Source: Desulfitibacter alkalitolerans DSM 16504
GTDB lineage: Bacteria; Bacillota; DSM-16504; Desulfitibacterales; Desulfitibacteraceae
Assembly (NCBI RefSeq): GCF_000620305.1
Contig: NZ_KK211102.1
Coordinates: 17,894 to 81,893 of the forward strand
Length of the DNA: 64,000 nucleotides
Direction: 5' to 3'
The translations under genes and the position numbers were made by a program. Position 1 is the stretch's first letter. Every line of letters starts with the position of its first letter. Below are positions 35,266-43,281 of the stretch, piece after piece. The notes beneath the pieces are model-generated. The model was not told where the DNA came from and did no database searches. It worked only from the letters and a program-made list of their open reading frames with translations.

Positions 35266-36804
35266 TTAACTTGAAGTAGTATCCAGCTTGCCCTGTGTGC
35301 ATTCCTCTTCTGATTTAGTCTGTGCATCATCCTTTGCTGTGAAGTGGAAGAATATGAGCAAGGCAGCCATGATGATGTATCCAATTGTATAATCTGGCGC
35401 TGCATTAAAAGCCAGACGTGGTGCATGTGAGATGCCAATGAATGCTAGAAATGCTCCCACTAGAGAGAACATGGAGGCCTTAAAGAAGTCCCTCTCAATA
35501 ATGAATACAGCTATGGCACCCCATATCAAGGCTGTAAACATGGCACCCTGCCCCAGGGAAACCACTCCTGGGGATATATTGGCAACAGCGTCAGGGGCAG
35601 CATTATTAAATCGAGTCATTATATAGTTTGCCAGATAAGGTATCATGGCAAGACTCACTGCAGGAGCATGGGACTTGGGTGAAGAAATAAATGCCTGTGA
35701 TACCATTGACAAACCGACAAAAACTAGAATTGGAGCAATAACTGCAACTGGAATTATTTTAGCAATGGCACCAATTAGGCCCAGGCTGGCAGCCAGGAAA
35801 AATACAATGCCGTTAAGCACTGAGTATCCCCTGCCGGCATTCATCCATTTGGAACCCACAGAAGCTATATAAACTGTAGTTGGGAAAACTCCACCAAAGA
35901 AAGCTCCAATAATAGTTCCAGTTCCATCAGCAATCTGGGCTTCCCTGACACTATATGAATCACCTGCACATTTCATGGCTTCAACGTTGTTCATGGTTTC
36001 AATAAAGTTATAGGCAGATATGGGTATTAAAACAGCGAATAAACCCAACATGGGACCTATAAGGTAAGCAAAACCTTGAAAGCCTGCCAGGGTTGGCAGT
36101 ATGGGGTAAAAACCTACCTGAGCCATCCCATCTGCAATGGCACCAGGATCAGCCTCACCAAGAACAAAGGCTAATACTGTACCCACGACAATGGCAAAAA
36201 GGGAGGTTGGAATCTTAAAAGGCATTGTTACTTTTGCAAATAATCCAAGAAGAATAATAATAAGAACTAACATACCAATAGCCGGCATTGCAAATGTTTT
36301 AAAAAATAATTCACCACCAATGAAGGTAAAGGCAACACCAGCCAGGGCCCCAAGCATGGCCGCTCTTGGCAAATTATCTCTTACCCAGGGACCTATAATA
36401 CTTCCCAGCACCTCAATAATACCTGAAATCAGAGCAGCCGCAACACCTATCTTCCAGGCCATTTCAGGATCACCTGTTAGACTTAACGCAGGGGCTAACA
36501 CACCAAACAGAAAGATAAACATTACTGGAGTACTAATTCCATAAGCAAGGGCGGTAACATTTGTACGGTTTTCCTTTTCAGCAAGCTTTTTTGCCATGTG
36601 AGCATAATATAAGTTCCCAACAAGAACAGCCACTGCGGCACCTGCAATTATTTTTCCGAAAACAATTTCTGCAGGAAATCCCATTCCCAATAAAATAACA
36701 GAAATTAGCACAAAGTTAGCCAGGTTATTTTGAAATAGTGCAAAAAAAGCATCAATGTCTTCCTTTTTAAATAGCGGATAATTTACTTTACTCAGTTTGA
36801 ACAC
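35266..36804 (-). CDS. AGZA-type xanthine/uracil permease family transporter
   Basis: About 512 residues with roughly 12-13 hydrophobic segments, in the style of the NCS2/AGZA purine permeases: NVTALAYGISTPVMFIF near residue 83, a conserved IPISAYNFIETMNNVEAMK near 260, and a GTIIGAFFGGVFPTTVY segment near 296. Such carriers import hypoxanthine, guanine, xanthine or adenine with protons. The nearby xanthine-dehydrogenase-type genes make purine import a good fit. The start is uncertain: GTG 36804 abuts GGAG, and CTG 36795 lies eight bases past GGAGG. No purine riboswitch was seen upstream. Confidence 0.85.
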   Translation of the reverse strand: MFKLSKVNYPLFKKEDIDAFFALFQNNLANFVLISVILLGMGFPAEIVFGKIIAGAAVAVLVGNLYYAHMAKKLAEKENRTNVTALAYGISTPVMFIFLFGVLAPALSLTGDPEMAWKIGVAAALISGIIEVLGSIIGPWVRDNLPRAAMLGALAGVAFTFIGGELFFKTFAMPAIGMLVLIIILLGLFAKVTMPFKIPTSLFAIVVGTVLAFVLGEADPGAIADGMAQVGFYPILPTLAGFQGFAYLIGPMLGLFAVLIPISAYNFIETMNNVEAMKCAGDSYSVREAQIADGTGTIIGAFFGGVFPTTVYIASVGSKWMNAGRGYSVLNGIVFFLAASLGLIGAIAKIIPVAVIAPILVFVGLSMVSQAFISSPKSHAPAVSLAMIPYLANYIMTRFNNAAPDAVANISPGVVSLGQGAMFTALIWGAIAVFIIERDFFKASMFSLVGAFLAFIGISHAPRLAFNAAPDYTIGYIIMAALLIFFHFTAKDDAQTKSEEECTQGKLDTTSS

Positions 36805-37272
36805 CTCCAGGATTTTTTTGGTTTCCTATTCCCTTGTATTAAGCCACCCTAATCATATATCACCTCCAACATTACTTATTTGCTCTTTAATCCAGCTACA
36901 ATTAGTTAAAAAAAGTGCCCCACAGTAGCATTTCAAATAAGCTAATATAAGACACCGTTGCCCAAAATATTTTGCAAAACATAATTTATTATACACCTAA
37001 TATAGTTTTGCAATTTATAGTTCGTTATTTTCTTAATAAATTTTCCATCAAACTGTTAAAAATATCTTCTTGTCGGGGCTATTTCTACTCACTGCATATG
37101 CATTAATGTTATATCCAAGCTTTATCAGCAAAAACTTGAGTAAAGTTTGCCTGATTGATTGATTGTCAGACAATTCTTAAAAACCCCTATGCCTCTATTT
37201 ATATTATTCTCTGTTTGCTTTTAAAATCCTTCTAAGCAACTATAAAAATTTTCAATATTTAAAATAATGGTT
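36805..37272. other. Intergenic region with operator-like inverted repeats
   Basis: No gene is seen in these 468 AT-rich bases between the permease and the mazF gene. They include a 12-bp palindrome CAAAATATTTTG (36963-36974) and an inverted pair TTGCAAAAC (36972-36980) and GTTTTGCAA (37005-37013), which could bind a regulator of the permease. I searched by eye for a purine riboswitch and found none. Confidence 0.35.
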
Positions 37273-37623
37273 TTATCCCCGTGGCACGATAAGCAGATTG
37301 ATACCATCTATAATCTGGTATATTCTTTTCTTTGAAAGGGTACCGATTTTATCAATTAATTCACTTTTATCAACTGTAGTAATCTGACTAACATTTACTA
37401 CACTCTGCTTTGGTAAATTACCTTCATCCTTCTCAAGGAGTACATTGCCTGGTATACCTGCTTTTTGAATATTGGACGTTAGAGCACAAACCACAGCAGT
37501 GTTCATTCTGCTTTTATTGAAAACATTATTCTGAATTACTACATATGGATGTCTATATGCAATCTTGGAACCTGTTTGATTTCCCATGTCAATCCAGTAA
37601 ATGTCACCCTGATAGACTGACAT
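37273..37623 (-). CDS. mazF: MazF-type endoribonuclease toxin
   Basis: 116 residues from ATG 37623. The fold is that of PemK/MazF: YQGDIYWIDMG at the start, GSKIAYRHPYVVIQNN (about residues 15-30), and later TSNIQ and QSVVNVSQITTVDKS. MazF cleaves mRNA at short sequence motifs. The start follows the antitoxin stop by one base and has GAGAGGA upstream; a longer frame to 37719 would run over the antitoxin gene and is not supported. The pair forms a bicistronic toxin-antitoxin operon. Confidence 0.93.
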   Translation of the reverse strand: MSVYQGDIYWIDMGNQTGSKIAYRHPYVVIQNNVFNKSRMNTAVVCALTSNIQKAGIPGNVLLEKDEGNLPKQSVVNVSQITTVDKSELIDKIGTLSKKRIYQIIDGINLLIVPRG

Positions 37624-37624
37624 T

Positions 37625-37882
37625 CTACCAATCCTCTCTTTCCACAGCTTTGTTTCTATGCTTGCGCATAATTTCAAGTATTTCTTTATCCTCAGGATCA
37701 TCCGCCTGATAATGTTCATTAATCTCTTTAATTAGCAGCTCATTTTGCCTCTCCATAAGAAACCGTTCAAGTGCTATTGAATAAAGCCTGCTCCGTGAAA
37801 TTTTCATTGTTACAGCTGCCTTTTCTGCTTCATCATAAAGCTTTTTTTCAATTGAGACAGCTGTTTTAACAGTATCAGCCAT
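37625..37882 (-). CDS. Ribbon-helix-helix antitoxin partner of MazF
   Basis: 85 residues. The N-terminal 45 residues (TVKTAVSIEKKLYDEAEK, then SRSRLYSIALERFL) form a ribbon-helix-helix DNA-binding fold as in MazE/CopG antitoxins, and the acidic C-terminal tail (DDPEDKEILEIM) probably wraps the toxin. ATG 37882 follows GGAGG by about ten bases; an earlier ATG at 37897 overlaps that site. The promoter upstream is covered by an inverted-repeat operator, which suggests autoregulation. Confidence 0.9.
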   Translation of the reverse strand: MADTVKTAVSIEKKLYDEAEKAAVTMKISRSRLYSIALERFLMERQNELLIKEINEHYQADDPEDKEILEIMRKHRNKAVEREDW

Positions 37883-37901
37883 ATTTAAAACCTCCATAAC
37901 A

Positions 37902-37957
37902 CATGGTTATACTAATAGCTATACCATAAGTATAACCATTGGTATAACCATGGTCAA
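37902..37957 (-). promoter_or_regulatory. Toxin-antitoxin promoter overlapped by an inverted-repeat operator
   Basis: On the minus strand TTGACC (37957-37952), 17-bp spacer and TATACT (37934-37929). Laid over it are 11-bp arms CATGGTTATAC (37902-37912) and GTATAACCATG (37942-37952), plus a third GTATAACC at 37930-37937 spaced 12 bp from the last. Such repeated half-sites suit a ribbon-helix-helix repressor. Confidence 0.7.
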
Positions 37958-38003
37958 GGTAATAAAAGCAGGCAGTATAAAAAGTACATATTAAAGGCAA
38001 AAA

Positions 38004-38032
38004 TTGTATTTTCACCAATCCTTGTGTATAAT
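38004..38032 (+). promoter_or_regulatory. Promoter of the MNT/HEPN pair
   Basis: TTGTAT (38004-38009), 17-bp spacer and TATAAT (38027-38032), 22 bp before ATG 38055. It shows that the longer reading frame starting at 38004 is not the real gene start. Confidence 0.7.
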
Positions 38033-38054
38033 TGAGGTGAGGGGACTGATTTTT

Positions 38055-38420
38055 ATGGATCAATTACAGGAAGCTGAATTGAGAAAAACATATCTAGAGC
38101 GTGCAAAAAGAAAAAAGGAAGCCGAAGAGAAACGTAAAAGGGATGCCTTGATGAAGGCTAAAGAGGTAGCAGCATTCCTTAAACAAAGTTATGGCGTACG
38201 TGATGTTACCCTTTTTGGCTCTTTAGCATGGGGAAAACACTTTTCAGTCCATTCTGATATTGATTTGCTGGTTGAAGGTTTTCCAGAGGAGAAAAACTTC
38301 TGGAGAGCCCTGGCAGAATCAGAGCATAGGGCAGCTCCCTTTCCTATTAGTTTAGTTTTAGCAGAAGACGCTGCCAGGGGCCTGGTGGAAAAAGCAAAAA
38401 GGGAGGGAACGGTGCTGTGA
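38055..38420 (+). CDS. MNT-type minimal nucleotidyltransferase (antitoxin-like)
   Basis: 121 residues. A lysine-rich helix (residues 1-40) precedes the nucleotidyltransferase motif: GSLAWG near residue 60 and SDIDLLVEG near 70, that is GS-x(n)-DxD. MNT proteins paired with HEPN partners add AMP to the toxin tyrosine (MntA-HepT type) and neutralise it. The lysine-rich N-terminal extension is less usual. The gene overlaps the next by four bases (GTGA), so the two are coupled. Confidence 0.88.
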   Translation: MDQLQEAELRKTYLERAKRKKEAEEKRKRDALMKAKEVAAFLKQSYGVRDVTLFGSLAWGKHFSVHSDIDLLVEGFPEEKNFWRALAESEHRAAPFPISLVLAEDAARGLVEKAKREGTVL

Positions 38421-38929
38421 CAGGCAAAGAGTTTAGCGTTCTAATTGCCAGAATAAAGGAAGAGCTGGATAATATAGATGCCTTATATCAAGAGTTAAAA
38501 AGAAATGGCATCATCAAGGAAAAGCAAAGCGAACTACCTAGCGTGTACCTAAAAGATGATACCTTTGTTTTAAGGGCAACTGCTTCTATCTTACATGATT
38601 TTTATGTATCAGTAGAAAATATTTTTAAAATAATCTGCAAAGAGCTTGATGAAAGCATGCCAGAGGGTTCCGATTGGCATGTACAGTTACTTAAGCAAGC
38701 TTCCATGGAAATACCTGGTGTTCGACCCAAGGTTATTTCAAAAAAGGTAATGTTGGATTTAGATGAATATAGAGGCTTCAGGCATGTTTTTAGAAATGTT
38801 TATGGCTTTAACTTGAATTCAAAAAGATTAAAAGACTTGTTATCTAATCTACCCCAGGTTATAAAGACACTAGAAGAGGAGCTTGAAGCCTTTGTAAAGC
38901 TCCTGCAGAGGGTTATGAATAAACAATAG
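38417..38929 (+). CDS. HepT-like HEPN ribonuclease (toxin-like)
   Basis: 170 residues, all helical, starting at GTG 38417 inside the stop of the MNT gene. The motif EYRGFRHVFRNVYGFNL (about 122-138) holds the RxxxH-type catalytic site of the HEPN fold and a downstream Tyr that resembles the AMPylated residue of HepT. HEPN partners of MNT proteins are RNases. Somewhat longer than the classical HepT (about 140 residues). The pair lies divergently beside mazF, giving two adjacent toxin-antitoxin-like modules. Confidence 0.85.
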   Translation: MTGKEFSVLIARIKEELDNIDALYQELKRNGIIKEKQSELPSVYLKDDTFVLRATASILHDFYVSVENIFKIICKELDESMPEGSDWHVQLLKQASMEIPGVRPKVISKKVMLDLDEYRGFRHVFRNVYGFNLNSKRLKDLLSNLPQVIKTLEEELEAFVKLLQRVMNKQ

Positions 38930-38956
38930 GACAGCAATAATTAAAAATTGAAGAAA

Positions 38957-39045
38957 TGAAAGGGCAAAACTTATGAAAATAAGTGACGCAAAGCCGCGGG
39001 TCTAAGACTGTATTTTAACAGTTATGACAGCCGAGCTGCCGAGGT
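38957..39045 (+). promoter_or_regulatory. Cyclic di-GMP-I (GEMM) riboswitch
   Basis: The aptamer shows all major GEMM-I marks: GGGCAAAAC, a P2 stem ACTTAT/ATAAGT capped by a GAAA tetraloop (38969-38984), GACGCAAAGCCGCGGG directly after it, and ATGACAGCCGAGCTGCC closing P1 (GGCA with TGCC). It lies about 220 bp before the response regulator gene and ahead of a terminator, so c-di-GMP probably controls the agr-like operon. Confidence 0.88.
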
Positions 39046-39063
39046 TTTTTAAAAGGGATTGAT

Positions 39064-39100
39064 CTGTAATGCCCGGCAGAGGTGTTGCAGATTTTTATTT
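39064..39100 (+). terminator. Riboswitch expression-platform terminator
   Basis: CTGTAATGCC (39064-39073) pairs fully, with G-U pairs, to GGTGTTGCAG (39081-39090), loop CGGCAGA, followed by ATTTTTATTT. The loop CGGCAG can instead pair with CTGCCG (39036-39041) in the aptamer's P1, which gives mutually exclusive folds. Ligand binding should favour the terminator. Confidence 0.75.
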
Positions 39101-39263
39101 ATATTAAGAAATGTCAGGATTCAACAAAACTCCCCCCCGAACTTAGTACAATTTTAGTATAATATTGTTAATAAACCAGCTTTTATATATGAATTAATCG
39201 AAATAAGGCAAATTTTCAAAGGGCAGGGAAAAACCATTAAAGAATATTTAAGGGAGTGGTCAC

Positions 39264-40004
39264 ATGTCATTCTTAAAGGTTATCATGGCAGACGATGAGC
39301 CTGGCATATTAGAACTGCTTGCTACAATTCTCAAGGGGTTTGAAGGTGCCAAGCTTGTGGGAAAAGCGGAAAATGCTAATGACACCATAAAACTAGCCAG
39401 ATCTAGACACCCGGACCTGGCTTTTCTGGATATAGGCCTTCCCGACATGAATGGAATAGAGCTGGCCGAAAGGCTTAGAGAAATAAATCCTAATATAATT
39501 ATAGTTTTTATTACTGCCCATAAAGACTATTCCCTGGATGCCTTTAAAGTCTATGCCTTGGATTACATATTAAAGCCCATTGATGAGGAGCGGGTTAAAT
39601 CAACCTTTAAACGTATACTGAAGGGAGCAACTATTTCAGGAAATGGAACACCTTCATTTCCCTTAACAACACCCAGGCTTTCCATAAATCTGGGTAATGA
39701 ATTGGTATTTGTAAGGCTTAATGATATTCAGTACATTGAGAAGGATGGGCGCTATACCGTGATTCACTGTGTAAATGGGAAATTTAAAACCAGACAGACC
39801 CTGCAGGAACTGAAAAAAAAGCTGGGTGCCGGTTTTTTCCGTTCCCATAAATCCTTCATTATTAATACTGAACATCTTGAGCGCATAGTCAATTATGCCA
39901 ACTCTTCTTGTTATGAAATAAAATTTAAAAACTCTGAAAACAGGGCCCTGCTCAGCCGAGATCGTATACATGATTTAATGTTATATGCTGGTCATATTAT
40001 CTAG
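39264..40004 (+). CDS. LytTR-family response regulator (AgrA-like)
   Basis: 246 residues. Receiver domain (1-120) with ADDEPG acidic pocket, phospho-acceptor region FLDIGLPDMNG (Asp near 53) and YILKPID (Lys near 104). A C-terminal LytTR DNA-binding domain runs from about 145 (ISINLGNELVFVRLNDIQYIE). It should bind direct repeats upstream of agr-controlled genes. GGGAGTGG precedes ATG. Its gene lies 18 bp before the kinase, forming a two-component pair downstream of a c-di-GMP riboswitch. Confidence 0.93.
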   Translation: MSFLKVIMADDEPGILELLATILKGFEGAKLVGKAENANDTIKLARSRHPDLAFLDIGLPDMNGIELAERLREINPNIIIVFITAHKDYSLDAFKVYALDYILKPIDEERVKSTFKRILKGATISGNGTPSFPLTTPRLSINLGNELVFVRLNDIQYIEKDGRYTVIHCVNGKFKTRQTLQELKKKLGAGFFRSHKSFIINTEHLERIVNYANSSCYEIKFKNSENRALLSRDRIHDLMLYAGHII

Positions 40005-40022
40005 GGGAATGGGGAAAATAAC

Positions 40023-41327
40023 ATGGATTTTATGCCAATAATACCCTTTCTGGGTGTATCACTTCCTGAAAGTCTAGTTTTATACTACATGATGTCTACC
40101 CTGGCAGGCAAAAGAGTATCATTTTGCACCCTTGCTGCGCTTGCCTTGGTGACCTCTCTTATCTCTTATTTTATCCGCTTATTACCAATAGCCTTTGGGG
40201 TTCACTCTTTCTTACAGTTGGCAATGATGACTATTTTTTTAATCCTTTTTCTCAAGTTGCCCTGGAGGAGAGCATTAACTGTGGTAATCTTTGCAGGTAT
40301 AATACTGGGATTAGCAGAAGGCATCTTTGTTCCCTTTTTAGCCTGGTTTTTTTCCTTAAACCTAAACCAAATCATCTCAGATCCATTACTGCGTATAGCT
40401 TTTACCCTGCCTCATCTGGCTTTCCTGGCAGGCTTAACTTATACAGCTAATAAAAGACAGTGGCGCCTTTCATTAATTAAAAAAAGCCCCCTTTTTACCC
40501 TTTGCCTTGTCCAGGCCTTTATGCTGGCGCTATTAATGATTAGCTTTCACATTTATGCCTCAGGGGTTTATCCCAGCTTTACCATTAATACTCTAATAAA
40601 TATCAGCATTATTGTCATATTAATTTCAGCATTGGCTACCATTTTCGTGGCTTTATATTTATTAAAGGTTGTAGAAAGAGAAGCCAGGCTACAAGCAGAG
40701 CTGCGCCATGCCAAGGAGAAGAATAAGTTAAATGTGAAAATTCAGGTTGAGCGTCATGACTTCTATAACCATCTTACAGCTATTTACGGGTATATAAAAA
40801 TCAAAAAACACGACCAGCTCCAAGCCTACATTGAAAACCTCTACCAGTCTGTTCGTCATATTAAAAGTCTTTTAGATATTGAACCACCAGAGTTATCCGC
40901 CCTACTAAGTGTTAAGAAAGAGGAAGCTCTTAAAAAGGGCATTGATTTTCGTTGGCAGGTAAATGTTAATAATAAAACCCTGGCCCTTTCGCCAGAGGAC
41001 CTTACCCATTTGCTGGGAAACCTGCTGGATAATGCCCTGGATGCTGCCAAAGACAGCCATAATCCAAAGATTGATTTAATTTTAAACTGCAGCAAACTAG
41101 GCCTGGAACTAAAGGTTGCAAATACAGGCAGTCCCATTCCCCCGGATATTAGAAATAATATATTTGCAGCCGGCTATACTACAAAAGATAAAAGCCAGCA
41201 CAGCGGCCTGGGGCTGTACATAATTAATGAAATTATACAGCGCCTTGGCGGCCGGCTGGAATTAAGGGAGCCGGAAGACTATCCAGGTGTCCAGTTTGCA
41301 ATATATATACCCTGGAATAAAGAATAA
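40023..41327 (+). CDS. AgrC-like membrane sensor histidine kinase
   Basis: 434 residues. The N-terminal 215 residues have about six or seven hydrophobic helices and no large extracellular domain, as in AgrC peptide sensors. The rest holds the H-box ERHDFYNHLTAIYGYI near residue 241 and a GHKL ATPase with N-box NLLDNALDAA near 336 and G-box HSGLGLYIINEI near 393. It should detect the cyclic peptide made by AgrB/AgrD and phosphorylate the upstream regulator. Its last 42 bases are duplicated at 43675-43716, the right-hand edge of the following island. Confidence 0.92.
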   Translation: MDFMPIIPFLGVSLPESLVLYYMMSTLAGKRVSFCTLAALALVTSLISYFIRLLPIAFGVHSFLQLAMMTIFLILFLKLPWRRALTVVIFAGIILGLAEGIFVPFLAWFFSLNLNQIISDPLLRIAFTLPHLAFLAGLTYTANKRQWRLSLIKKSPLFTLCLVQAFMLALLMISFHIYASGVYPSFTINTLINISIIVILISALATIFVALYLLKVVEREARLQAELRHAKEKNKLNVKIQVERHDFYNHLTAIYGYIKIKKHDQLQAYIENLYQSVRHIKSLLDIEPPELSALLSVKKEEALKKGIDFRWQVNVNNKTLALSPEDLTHLLGNLLDNALDAAKDSHNPKIDLILNCSKLGLELKVANTGSPIPPDIRNNIFAAGYTTKDKSQHSGLGLYIINEIIQRLGGRLELREPEDYPGVQFAIYIPWNKE

Positions 41328-41336
41328 CCTTTTTAT

Positions 41337-41364
41337 AATCAGCTCCATATGGGGCTGATTTTTT
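41337..41364 (+). terminator. Terminator after the agr-like kinase gene
   Basis: AATCAGCTCC and GGGGCTGATT enclose an ATAT loop and are followed by TTTT. A sequence-related terminator stands at 43762-43790 behind the duplicated kinase tail. Confidence 0.8.
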
Positions 41365-41769
41365 GGAGCAGTGGGTTAGATTTTCCTATTTTCTATATGG
41401 TGAAGCTTATCCCGGAATCCATGAAGGGTTGGATGTCCATGATGCAGTTCAGTCTAATAGAGAAATAAGAAATGCTACCGTTGGTGAAGTAATAGGCCCA
41501 ATTGGAGGTAAGCATGGCATTGTAAAAGTTTATGATGACTGGTTAAATGAAACTATTGTATATATGCACATGAAAAATATTAAGGTTACTGTAGGTCAGT
41601 AGGAACATCAACCATTTTGGGTAATCAAAGTAATACAGGAACTGATGGTATCCATTTACATGTACAGGCTTTGGATGGTAGATGGCCTGAAGATAAACTT
41701 ATTCCAAGTGGAGAAGATACCAATTTAGAATCACGTATACCCTATTGGTATATAAATTATTGGATTTAA
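41363..41769 (+). pseudogene. M23 (LytM) peptidase remnant, truncated and frameshifted
   Basis: The first frame (41363-41602) encodes HEGLDVHDA, the zinc-binding HxxxD motif, followed by GEVIGPIGGKHGIVKVY typical of M23 endopeptidases. The second frame (from about 41602) encodes TGTDGIHLHVQALDG, the HLH zinc motif. The two are joined only by a frameshift after VTVGQ. The N-terminal half of the gene is missing and it begins right at the kinase terminator, so this is a broken fragment carried in with the island. It no longer encodes an intact peptidase. Confidence 0.8.
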
Positions 41770-41815
41770 TTACCTCAATCTATTATGAACCATTTTTATT
41801 GTTAAGCATACTATA

Positions 41816-41858
41816 ATTAGATTTATAAGAGAGATACTATCTCTCTTATAAATCTAAT
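41816..41858 (+). terminator. Perfect 20-bp inverted repeat hairpin
   Basis: Two 20-base arms (41816-41835 and 41839-41858) match exactly around the three-base loop ACT. The hairpin follows the peptidase remnant and is trailed by ATTTTATG. It may be a terminator, but the T run is weak; it could instead be the palindromic end of a small mobile element. Confidence 0.55.
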
Positions 41859-41886
41859 ATTTTATGATTAAAGAAAGGAATTAATT

Positions 41887-42981
41887 ATGCATATTAAAAG
41901 AATGCTTGGACTAATAAGTGTAGTTATCTTATTTTTTTCTATGTTAGGATGTAACATAAATACAATCTCTAAAGATAATTACAATAATAATAAAAACTAT
42001 CTAAAAGATTCTGATTTTTTTTTATATGAATTAGCTTGGATAAATTCTGATATCTTAATAGCTAAAATGGTATCAAGAGAAGATAAATCACTTGGAGAAT
42101 TAAAAGGCAGAGTCATTCTATGGAATCACCTAACGAATGAGCAAAAGGTTATTTACGAGGGAGTTGAAATGCCAGGTGTTTTACCACATGGTACTATACT
42201 TGATAATAATGGACTTTTATATACTTTTGATGGACTTGCATACTTAGTATTTGATACCAGTACCTTTGAATTAAAAAATATTGTAGAAGTACCAGGTATA
42301 GCTGGTCAATTTCATCCGTCTATTAATGGAGAATTTGTAATGAGGGGACCTGATGGTTTGACGATATATACGCCAGATAATCCTGAAGAATTATTAATAT
42401 TAAAGGATGACCAAGATATGATTACAGAAAGCGGAATACCATATACAATTTTTTATGAAGGCCCTGAATTATCATCAGATGGAAAATGGATTGCATTCTA
42501 TCAAATGGCAGCGGATTTTCTAATTCCCCCCAGAATTGGCCTGATATCAAGAGATGGAAGTGTAGAAAAACTTTTTGATTTTGATACAGCTACAAATTTC
42601 ACTTGGGCTAGTGACCCGGAAACCATAATCGCAATCAATGAGGGAGGTATATTTAAAGGCCCTTTGGAAATTAAAGTATTTAATATTTTATCGGGAAAAA
42701 CAATATCAGCTTTATTTGATCAGCCTATTGAAAATCAAAAATTAAGCTATATGATGATCGCAGACACCTATGACACTAAAATATTATTACAAGCTGGTAT
42801 TTTTAAAGAAGATAAACAATTGCTGCCACTACTTTTATTTGACTGGAATACCGGGGAAAAGAAGTTTTTAACATCCATAGACTATTTATCCGTTTCCGCA
42901 ACTTTTTCTCCAGATGGAAAGACTATAGCTGCAGTAAGCCTTGATGAAATAGAACAAATTAGTTTCATTCCTGTTAATTAA
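41887..42981 (+). CDS. Lipoprotein with PD40/TolB-like beta-propeller repeats
   Basis: 364 residues. The signal peptide ends in a lipobox FSMLGC with Cys22 as lipidation site, so it should sit on the outer face of the membrane. Repeats of the PD40/TolB form are seen in LSSDGKWIAFYQM (about 198) and FSPDGKTIAAVS (about 342), suggesting a beta-propeller. No enzyme motif is seen and no precise family recognised. The codon use is more AT-rich than the flanking agr and hydrogenase genes, in keeping with an acquired island. Confidence 0.8.
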   Translation: MHIKRMLGLISVVILFFSMLGCNINTISKDNYNNNKNYLKDSDFFLYELAWINSDILIAKMVSREDKSLGELKGRVILWNHLTNEQKVIYEGVEMPGVLPHGTILDNNGLLYTFDGLAYLVFDTSTFELKNIVEVPGIAGQFHPSINGEFVMRGPDGLTIYTPDNPEELLILKDDQDMITESGIPYTIFYEGPELSSDGKWIAFYQMAADFLIPPRIGLISRDGSVEKLFDFDTATNFTWASDPETIIAINEGGIFKGPLEIKVFNILSGKTISALFDQPIENQKLSYMMIADTYDTKILLQAGIFKEDKQLLPLLLFDWNTGEKKFLTSIDYLSVSATFSPDGKTIAAVSLDEIEQISFIPVN

Positions 42982-43281
42982 AATTTTATACAATGGAATG
43001 GTAAAGGATACAATACAAAAACACAAGGAAATAATATCAAAGTATTGTTGATTGCACCATAATTATTTGTTGTGCCGACAATTAGGGAGTAGACTTTTCT
43101 TACTTAATAACAGATGAGGACGATACTGTTCAATTTATATGTTCAATTTACTATAGTGTCTTTTGTTGACCCTGGTATTTCTTTTTGGTATTATGATGGA
43201 AATGATTTAAAAGCTAATCATTATGGTTCCCAAGGGTTTGCTTCTATGAGAACCATACTTAAGCGAGAGGTGAATCTATGA
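42982..43281 (+). pseudogene. Coding remnant interrupted by a 39-bp fragment of the hydrogenase gene
   Basis: After the lipoprotein stop a readable stretch (WNGKGYNTKTQGNNIKV) runs to the 39-bp copy at 43046-43084. Beyond it GVDFSYLITDEDDTVQFICS continues in another frame, and after a second frame change VSFVDPGISFWYYDGNDL runs to a TGA that overlaps the next ATG. The last piece can be read as a 55-residue frame from 43114. It looks like one gene damaged by a short insertion and frameshifts. No family recognised; whether any part is translated is unknown. Confidence 0.4.
43046..43084 (+). repeat. 39-bp exact copy of part of the hydrogenase large-subunit gene
   Basis: Identical, base for base and in the same orientation, to 45514-45552, which on the minus strand encodes the IVGTTNNYGAIN stretch of MvhA. 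The match ends abruptly on both sides. Confidence 0.95.

Noticed and set aside
36805..37272. Purine riboswitch before the permease
   Set aside because: The expected conserved aptamer core could not be found on either strand by eye.
41363..41602. Intact small M23 peptidase gene
   Set aside because: The HLH zinc motif lies in another frame beyond the stop and the N-terminal half is missing, so it is a remnant.
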